The notes beneath the pieces are model-generated. The model did not search any database and was not told where the DNA came from. It worked only from the letters and a program-made list of their open reading frames with translations. The position numbers and the translations under genes are program-made. A stretch of DNA of 64,000 nt. It comes from Pseudomonadota bacterium. GTDB taxonomy: Bacteria > Desulfobacterota > Desulfovibrionia > Desulfovibrionales > Desulfovibrionaceae. Every line of letters starts with the position of its first letter. Position 1 is the first letter of the stretch. This document shows positions 58,400 through 64,000 of this stretch, piece after piece. Location of the stretch: positions 1-64,000 of the forward strand of contig JAFABC010000195.1 of assembly GCA_023426275.1 (NCBI GenBank), in the 5' to 3' direction.

Positions 58400-59566
58400 C
58401 TACAAATCCCCCCGGAACGCGCGCTGCTGGAGGGAGGAGAAGAGGTTGTCGGCAATACAAAATTGTTCTTGTAATTTAGATTGTCGTTTGAAGACGCATT
58501 CAACATGTTTAAAAAAGCATTTTTGCCTATCAATAGGAGGGCAGATAACTTCCAGCGGTCTAAGATTTTGTAGATTAATATTCTTTTGAGCCGTTTTTGT
58601 CGCTCTTTGATTAAGGAAAGGCTTGAATGCTCTTAGTTGGTGCTCGAGAAACTCTGGTGGCATTTCTCTGGGGACAATACCAACGACACTGTCAGGGAAA
58701 CACATGGGGTATGATAATATGGCTGTTTCTCCAATATTGGCTGCTATTGTTATTGCGATTGTCCCCTTCTGAAATTTTTTGCTAACTTTTAGACCTTCTT
58801 CGTTTAGAGTTTGCTTGTGCGATATGACATACGTATTCGACTGAACGACATCACCGGTTTGAATAAATGGGATATTCCCTCCATAGTACCTCGGATCGTT
58901 CCTCGGTCTTGGAGTAAATTTCCCTCGCGAGACATCCGCAACCTGTTCGAGCTTTTTGACATCCCACCCCATGGGATTTGTCACCGGATCACCGAACATC
59001 TTCAGGAACACAGAGCGCAGGAAGATGTCAGCAAGCGAAATAGCTTCCAGCCGCTTACGACGGATGGCGTCAGCTTTGTCCAGAATAACGGCAATGCGCT
59101 TTTGTTCGACCAAGGATGGGAGAGGGATTTTGAAATCTTTGACAAAAGGTGTTGGAACACGCTTTTGCCCGGCTGCCCCCGTCATTGCTTTTGCAGCTAA
59201 GAATCTAAATGTGGGATTCCACACCATATGAAAAAGATATCGGCCATCGACTCTATCGTTGGGCCTGAGAACATGAAATTCTGTGGAACCAAAGCCTACA
59301 TCAAAGGGCAATGACTCTAGATAAGCAGCCTTGCCGTTTTCAAAACACGGCGTGATTTTGGCAAAGAGGACATCTCCACGCTCGTAGTAGGTATATCCCT
59401 TGACTACTTCACTAAGAACCCTTGTTTCGACCTCTTCAAGCTGGCCATCCTCCCTTATTGCTGCCATTGGCAGAAAGGAAACCCTTCTGTTGTTGTCAGC
59501 TCTAAGCTCTTTAGGCATCCGAGGATTAATCGTAGCAATCTCAGAAAGGGAAGCCATGTTAACCAT
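58400..59566 (-). CDS. hsdS: Type I restriction-modification specificity subunit
   Basis: The 388-residue HsdS has two target-recognition domains. TRD1 (about 1-140) ends in VPTPFVKDFKIPLPSLVEQKRI. The first conserved helix continues ILDKADAIRRKRLEAISL. TRD2 (about 195-345) starts MGWDVKKLEQVADVSRGKF. The C-terminal conserved helix ends QQRAFRGDL. It sets the bipartite DNA site recognised by the HsdM/HsdR complex; the site cannot be predicted by eye. It overlaps hsdM by 8 bases. TRD2 is notably AT-rich, consistent with domain exchange. Confidence 0.93.
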   Translation of the reverse strand: MVNMASLSEIATINPRMPKELRADNNRRVSFLPMAAIREDGQLEEVETRVLSEVVKGYTYYERGDVLFAKITPCFENGKAAYLESLPFDVGFGSTEFHVLRPNDRVDGRYLFHMVWNPTFRFLAAKAMTGAAGQKRVPTPFVKDFKIPLPSLVEQKRIAVILDKADAIRRKRLEAISLADIFLRSVFLKMFGDPVTNPMGWDVKKLEQVADVSRGKFTPRPRNDPRYYGGNIPFIQTGDVVQSNTYVISHKQTLNEEGLKVSKKFQKGTIAITIAANIGETAILSYPMCFPDSVVGIVPREMPPEFLEHQLRAFKPFLNQRATKTAQKNINLQNLRPLEVICPPIDRQKCFFKHVECVFKRQSKLQEQFCIADNLFSSLQQRAFRGDL

Positions 59567-61079
59567 TGATCATCCCCTTCAGTTCTCTCAGGTCGTCTAA
59601 AATCCCAACCTCTAGCGCTTCCATTTTTCTGAGGATAATCTCTGGCTCGTCATAGTCATGCTCTTCGTACTTTTGTTCCTTGTAGCGAGTGATAGAGAGA
59701 TCGTACTTGCACCTCACAATGTCATCTTTTGGGATGAAAAACGCCTTGGAGCTTCTATCCGTGTCCATCTCAGGATCACGACTCTTCCACCGTTCCTGAA
59801 GGTCTGGCAGATCGTTGGTTTGAATCTTGGTACGCTTGTCATCCAGGGAGTAGCCGTCGTTCTGCACGTCGTAGAAAAAAACGTCCCGTGTATCGCCACC
59901 CTTGGAAAACATGAGGATGCCTGTGGAAACCCCGGCATAGGGCTTGAATACCCCGCTGGGCAGGGAGATGACGGCTTCCAGCTGGTTCTCCTCCACCAGC
60001 GCCATGCGTAGGGCTAGGTGCGCCTGAGAGGAGCCAAACAACACACCATCGGGTACGATGACCGCAGCCCTGCCACCTATCTTCAGCATACGCAGGATGA
60101 GCTGCACAAAGAGCAGTTCGGTTTTCCTGGTTTTAACCTTTTTCACCAGAGCGGGTAGCACCCGATCAAAGTCAATGGCCCCCTTGAAGGGCGGGTTGGC
60201 CAGGATAACATTGAAGGCATCTTCCGACTTTTCGGGGAAATTGTCTGAGAAGCTATTGGCCAGAGTGTCTTGATAGTGGATGTGGGGAACTTTCACCCCA
60301 TGAAGGATCATGTTCATGGCCGAGACGCGCAGCATCGTGGCATCAAAATCGAATCCGGTCAGGAATCCGTTGTTCACATTATCCTTCTGTGCCTGCGTCA
60401 GCTTATCCAGAGAGTATATTTTCCCTGTTTCATCGGACTCAAAGATGCCTTCATCGGAAGTGTACGTTTCCATCATATGATGGAGTGTCTCGACCAGGAA
60501 GCCGGCGGTGCCACATGCCGGATCACACACCTTTTCGTCGGGCTTGGGATCGATCAGTTTAACGATGGTATGAATGATATGGCGCGGGGTTCTGAACTGC
60601 CCAGCAATACCTGCCTGATTTAACTTGCTGAGAAGATGTTCGTAAAGGTTGCCTTTGGTATCTCCGCCACCAACCAGGGGCAGCTTATTCACCACATTGA
60701 CGGCGAGTTCGACCAGCTCAGGTTTTTGAATCATGAGCTGTGCTCCTTTCATAAAGGAGCCATACCCCTCAACCTGCTCAAAATGCTTGAATACCTCATC
60801 GCGCAGCAAAGGGAGAAGTTGAGCACCAGTCTTATCATTGAAGTCGCTCCAACGAAGATGCTGCTGACCACTCTTGAAAATCCGATCCTTTTCCTCCAAC
60901 TCTTTTCCCGTGCGCTTGGCAATCACCTCATGCCTCGTCTCCGTGATATCCAGAAGCCGGGCAAAAATCAGATACGAAATCTGCTCAATGACCGTGATGG
61001 GGTTGGTGATGCCGCCGGAATGAAAATCCAGCCAAAGGTCGTCCAACTTGCTCATGATATCTTTCTCGGGTTGAGTCAT
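59559..61079 (-). CDS. hsdM: Type I restriction-modification DNA methyltransferase
   Basis: The 506-residue N6-adenine methyltransferase has the helical N-terminal domain ([27 protein letters not shown]), SAM motif [14 protein letters not shown], catalytic motif IV NPPF ([13 protein letters not shown]) and a conserved C-terminal part. It methylates one adenine in each half-site as M2S. Its ATG overlaps the hsdR stop codon (TAATG), a strong sign of coupled translation. Confidence 0.95.
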   Translation of the reverse strand: MTQPEKDIMSKLDDLWLDFHSGGITNPITVIEQISYLIFARLLDITETRHEVIAKRTGKELEEKDRIFKSGQQHLRWSDFNDKTGAQLLPLLRDEVFKHFEQVEGYGSFMKGAQLMIQKPELVELAVNVVNKLPLVGGGDTKGNLYEHLLSKLNQAGIAGQFRTPRHIIHTIVKLIDPKPDEKVCDPACGTAGFLVETLHHMMETYTSDEGIFESDETGKIYSLDKLTQAQKDNVNNGFLTGFDFDATMLRVSAMNMILHGVKVPHIHYQDTLANSFSDNFPEKSEDAFNVILANPPFKGAIDFDRVLPALVKKVKTRKTELLFVQLILRMLKIGGRAAVIVPDGVLFGSSQAHLALRMALVEENQLEAVISLPSGVFKPYAGVSTGILMFSKGGDTRDVFFYDVQNDGYSLDDKRTKIQTNDLPDLQERWKSRDPEMDTDRSSKAFFIPKDDIVRCKYDLSITRYKEQKYEEHDYDEPEIILRKMEALEVGILDDLRELKGMING

Positions 61080-64000
61080 TACTGCTTTGCTCGTTTGTAT
61101 GTTTCGGGGTCAAAGGTTTTCACGATGTCGATGATCGCATCGATCTGCTCATCGTTGTCATGGAATACACCGTCCAGGCCATTGGCATGCAGATCGGTGA
61201 ACGGGGCGTCGTACAGTTGGGCAACCTTGATAGCACCGTTTTTGCTGATAATGCGCTGCAAGGTCGTAAGAAAATGGCTTTGCATCGGCTCCAGTCTGTA
61301 CCTGGATTGGAACTCGGCGAATTTCTCTTTCACCACTTCGATGTCCATCCCCACGATGGACCGGAGGATAACCTCTAACGGTGCAGCCTCAGGATAGAAT
61401 TCAAGGAGGTCTTCATATTTAATGTTGGGCACCTGGGCCACAGCCATGGAGAGGACGGTCTTCATTTCCCCGTCGCTCACCAGCTCGCCGGCTCGGATCT
61501 TCTTGAGAGTCGGATTCTCGGCAAACAGGGGCTCAAGAACTGCATGTAGCCGACGACGATAGGCCTCCATATCCATGGCGGTCAGGGTGGTCTTCCGGCG
61601 TTGCAACTGGATGCCTTCGTCCTTGACGTCGATCACGGGGATGAGCGGAGGCTCGGTTCCACCTCGCTCCTTGTACTTCATGATGCCCCGCAATTCGCTA
61701 CGGGCATTTTCCAACCCATCAAAGGTGGCCGAATCCCAAAAGTCTTTTTGCAGAACCGCCTTGAGGGTCTCGGCCTTCTGGCGGACCTGATTCAGGTGCA
61801 TGGGCAGGAGAGAAACCTGCTCCTGAATTTCGTTTTTCAAGTCCTCAAACTGGCTGCCCTGGACAAGAAGCTTGGTCTGGGCCAGCGCGATACGCATATC
61901 AAATGCTTTCGCATCAGCCCGACCACGAATATTGACCCACTGCATGAGCGGAGCAATTTCCGACTTCAATAACAGCACCGTGTCAGGCGAGAATCTTTCA
62001 AGCACCTCAATCGCCTCAACAGATCGCTTCTGACGCCACTTGTCGCGAACCGCGATGCTGGTTTCAGGCAGGTCGATAACGTCCTTCTGGATGAGCTTGA
62101 CGACCTTGCCAAAGATTTCCAACTCACCCTTTTGAAGTGCGGTTTCTGCCAACTCGATGCGGGCCTCAAATAGAAGCTGCATCAGCGACTTCTTGGTGCC
62201 TGGGTCGGCCTCTTTGGCATTTTCTTCGAAGTATTCGAAGTTCCCCCAGTGGTCGAAAATACGGAAAATGATTTTGTCCTTGCCTTGGCCATACAAGTCT
62301 TTGCATAAACGAGTTCCCCGGCCAATCATTTGCCAGAACTTCACATAAGACTTCACAGGCTTGGCAAAAACGAGGTTAACGACCTCGGGCACGTCGATGC
62401 CAGTGTCGAGCATATCCACGGACACAGCAATGGTCAGTTCGTGATCGGGATCTTTGAAATCATCTATGAGCTGCTCGGCGCGAGGATCGTAGTTATCGAT
62501 GACTTGACAGAACTTGCTTCCCAATTGTGGATACATCTCATCGAAGAGTTCCACCATGATGACGGCATGCCGGTGGTTGCGGGCAAAGATAATGCTCTTG
62601 CCAGGGAGCTGCTCGGTGGCGTCGCGGAGACCGTTCTCCATGATATTCATGAGGATCTTGCGATTGGTATCCTTGTTGTAAATCTGCTTATCAATTTGCT
62701 GCTGCTCAAAGTCAAAGAACTCAGAATCATATCCGCTTTCCTCAAGCTGCTTACGCTGTTCTTCTGTCAAGTCTTTGTACTTGATGCCATCCCGCAGGAA
62801 TTTTGTTGTGTGCGTAAACAGCTCAAATGGGCATAAAAATTCGTCTTCAACGCCTTCGTCATAGGAGTAGTAGAAGGTCGGGTCTTGATCATTGCATTGG
62901 AAAATCTTAAAGGTATTGTGGCTGATGCTGTTTCGTGGCGTTGCGGTTAAGCCGATCTGCATGCTGTCGAAATATTTAAAAATATCGCCATACACATTGT
63001 AGATGCTTCGATGGGATTCATCAGCAATGATCAGGTCGAAGAAGCCCACGTCAAAGGTTTGGTAAACCTTGAGCATGGCAGGATACGTCGCAAGATACAC
63101 CCGAAACTTACGTTCTTTGTAGGTCGAGCTGGTCACCTCGGTGAGGGGAAAATCTGTGAGCTCCTGATAGGCGTTTTTGGCCTGTTTACGCAGCTCCAGC
63201 CGGTCGCAAAGAAACAGGATGCGCCGCGCCCAGCGGGCATTAGAAAGCGCTTCGGTCAAGGACACAGCTATACGGGTCTTACCTGTGCCGGTGGCGAGAA
63301 CGAAGAGCCCCTTGCGGCGCTTCTCAGTGAACACATCCAGGGCGTTTCGGATGGCGTCGAGCTGATATTTGCGCCCAGCAATGTCCCGGTTCAGTTCAAC
63401 CGAAGAAAGGTCAGCCTTCACTTCCCGCTGCTTAATCAGATACTGCAAACTGTCCTTGGAATAGAATCCATAGATTCTCCTCTCGGGATAGCCCTGCTTC
63501 GGGTGATCGTCCCAAATAAAGATATCGAAACCATTAGTATAAAAAATGACAGGGCGCTGACCGTATTCCTTTTCAAGCCCATCGGCATAGCACTCGGCCT
63601 GTTTTTTTCCGATCTTGGCATCTACGGAAGTTTTTTTTGCCTCAATAACAGCCAGAGGCATGTCGTCATCATCCCAAAGGACATAGTCTGCTCGCCCCTT
63701 AGTAGTGGGAGTCGGCTGATGACCAACTTCCAGCTCAATAGAAACGGAATCCTTGTCATCGACGTTCCATCCAGCCTCTGCAAGTTGTAAGTCGATGAGT
63801 CGCTTTCTGGTTTCCTCTTCGCTGAAATGAAGTTCGGAAGAGGCACGTCCGGCGGATTTTTTCAACGCCTCGGCCTCTATTTCCGCCTTTCTGGCCTTCT
63901 TTCGCTCTTCCTCAAGGAGGTTCAAGACTCGTTGAAGTTCGCTTTCTTTGGCCGCCAGGGATTCGACCTGATCCTTGTGTATTATTGGAGGGAAGGCGAA
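61079..64000 (-). CDS. hsdR: Type I restriction endonuclease R subunit (5' end beyond window)
   Basis: At least 973 residues are visible and the frame stays open to base 64000, so the true start is outside; a TTG at 63925 is internal. The nuclease D-x(n)-E-x-K motif is present (ADYVLWDDDDMPLAVIEAKK). The motor has LATGTGKTRIA (Walker A), ADESHRSIYN (DExH), LTATPRN (motif III) and GRGTRLC (motif VI). A C-terminal EcoEI_R-type domain completes it (YEDLLEFYPEAAP onward). It translocates DNA and cuts at collisions. The array continues with hsdM and hsdS. What is missing should be an N-terminal segment of roughly 150-200 residues, often DUF4145. Confidence 0.93.
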   Translation of the reverse strand, partial: FAFPPIIHKDQVESLAAKESELQRVLNLLEEERKKARKAEIEAEALKKSAGRASSELHFSEEETRKRLIDLQLAEAGWNVDDKDSVSIELEVGHQPTPTTKGRADYVLWDDDDMPLAVIEAKKTSVDAKIGKKQAECYADGLEKEYGQRPVIFYTNGFDIFIWDDHPKQGYPERRIYGFYSKDSLQYLIKQREVKADLSSVELNRDIAGRKYQLDAIRNALDVFTEKRRKGLFVLATGTGKTRIAVSLTEALSNARWARRILFLCDRLELRKQAKNAYQELTDFPLTEVTSSTYKERKFRVYLATYPAMLKVYQTFDVGFFDLIIADESHRSIYNVYGDIFKYFDSMQIGLTATPRNSISHNTFKIFQCNDQDPTFYYSYDEGVEDEFLCPFELFTHTTKFLRDGIKYKDLTEEQRKQLEESGYDSEFFDFEQQQIDKQIYNKDTNRKILMNIMENGLRDATEQLPGKSIIFARNHRHAVIMVELFDEMYPQLGSKFCQVIDNYDPRAEQLIDDFKDPDHELTIAVSVDMLDTGIDVPEVVNLVFAKPVKSYVKFWQMIGRGTRLCKDLYGQGKDKIIFRIFDHWGNFEYFEENAKEADPGTKKSLMQLLFEARIELAETALQKGELEIFGKVVKLIQKDVIDLPETSIAVRDKWRQKRSVEAIEVLERFSPDTVLLLKSEIAPLMQWVNIRGRADAKAFDMRIALAQTKLLVQGSQFEDLKNEIQEQVSLLPMHLNQVRQKAETLKAVLQKDFWDSATFDGLENARSELRGIMKYKERGGTEPPLIPVIDVKDEGIQLQRRKTTLTAMDMEAYRRRLHAVLEPLFAENPTLKKIRAGELVSDGEMKTVLSMAVAQVPNIKYEDLLEFYPEAAPLEVILRSIVGMDIEVVKEKFAEFQSRYRLEPMQSHFLTTLQRIISKNGAIKVAQLYDAPFTDLHANGLDGVFHDNDEQIDAIIDIVKTFDPETYKRAKQ

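Larger units (their letters stand above)
48894..64000. mobile_element. Genomic island (left boundary and at least 15 kb)
   Basis: The left edge is the tRNA-Ala 3' fragment. The DNA to the right is more AT-rich, has an internal direct repeat, and carries HepT/MntA, SNF2/SWIM, type I restriction-modification and ATPase/PLD genes. No integrase is inside the window; it should be beyond 64000, near the intact tRNA gene. Extent to the right is unknown. Confidence 0.75.

Overview
The window is a high-GC, Gram-negative genome segment. Paired secreted arylsulfatases, RND and AaeB-type efflux pumps, large methyl-accepting chemotaxis proteins, a 7TM hybrid kinase and a sigma-54 response regulator suggest a Desulfovibrionaceae-like bacterium (Solidesulfovibrio / Desulfovibrio magneticus group). 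That assignment rests on gene content and base composition, not on a marker gene. From about 48.9 kb onward the sequence becomes visibly more AT-rich and changes character: it is a genomic island loaded with defence-type genes.

Region by region. (1) 0.1-10.3 kb: a ThDP-dependent acetolactate-synthase-like enzyme, an exported PQQ-type sugar dehydrogenase, a small exported protein, an exported HAD phosphatase, an arylsulfatase, two outer-membrane beta-barrel proteins and a divergent LysR regulator. (2) 10.3-23.5 kb: four export units, each next to a regulator or stress gene: TetR with an AaeB/AaeX/AaeA-like aromatic-acid pump; a universal stress protein; TetR with AcrA/AcrB; MarR with a Bcr/CflA-type MFS pump. 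(3) 23.6-34.5 kb: a signalling block of MCP, hybrid kinase (two receivers plus an HPt-like end), EAL-HDOD protein, Cache-MCP, NtrC-type regulator and stand-alone HPt protein. The hybrid kinase HPt has lost its phospho-accepting His, and the stand-alone HPt has kept it. (4) 34.6-41.2 kb: a seven-gene MoxR/DUF58/DUF4381/VWA/VWA/TPR/BatD operon (aerotolerance or envelope-stress type). (5) 41.5-47.3 kb: a second arylsulfatase, a decayed piece of a LysR gene, a fused MFS/spermidine-synthase-like protein and an AI-2E family permease. (6) 47.3-48.9 kb: mostly non-coding, with one AT-rich orphan gene between diverged repeats.

(7) 48.9 kb to the window end: an island joined to the backbone at the 3' half of a minus-strand tRNA-Ala(GGC) gene, whose terminator is still in place. 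A 178-bp direct repeat (about 95 % identical, rich in GCCAAC hexamers) brackets a first module holding a HepT/MntA toxin-antitoxin pair and a SNF2 helicase/SWIM zinc-finger pair. Beyond it lies one long minus-strand array: hsdR (5' end outside the window), hsdM, hsdS, a 60-aa conserved small protein, a 229-aa protein of unknown function, a DUF3696-type AAA ATPase and a PLD-like protein. The last three look like a compact accessory defence operon riding on a type I restriction-modification locus and are the best candidate here for an undescribed system.

How the parts fit: the sulfatases, barrels, dehydrogenase and HAD enzyme suggest periplasmic processing of imported organic substrates under LysR control. 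The efflux block suggests export of aromatic or toxic compounds. The signalling block would connect chemosensing to a His-Asp-His-Asp relay ending in sigma-54 transcription. No rRNA, complete tRNA, CRISPR array, integrase or transposase was seen.
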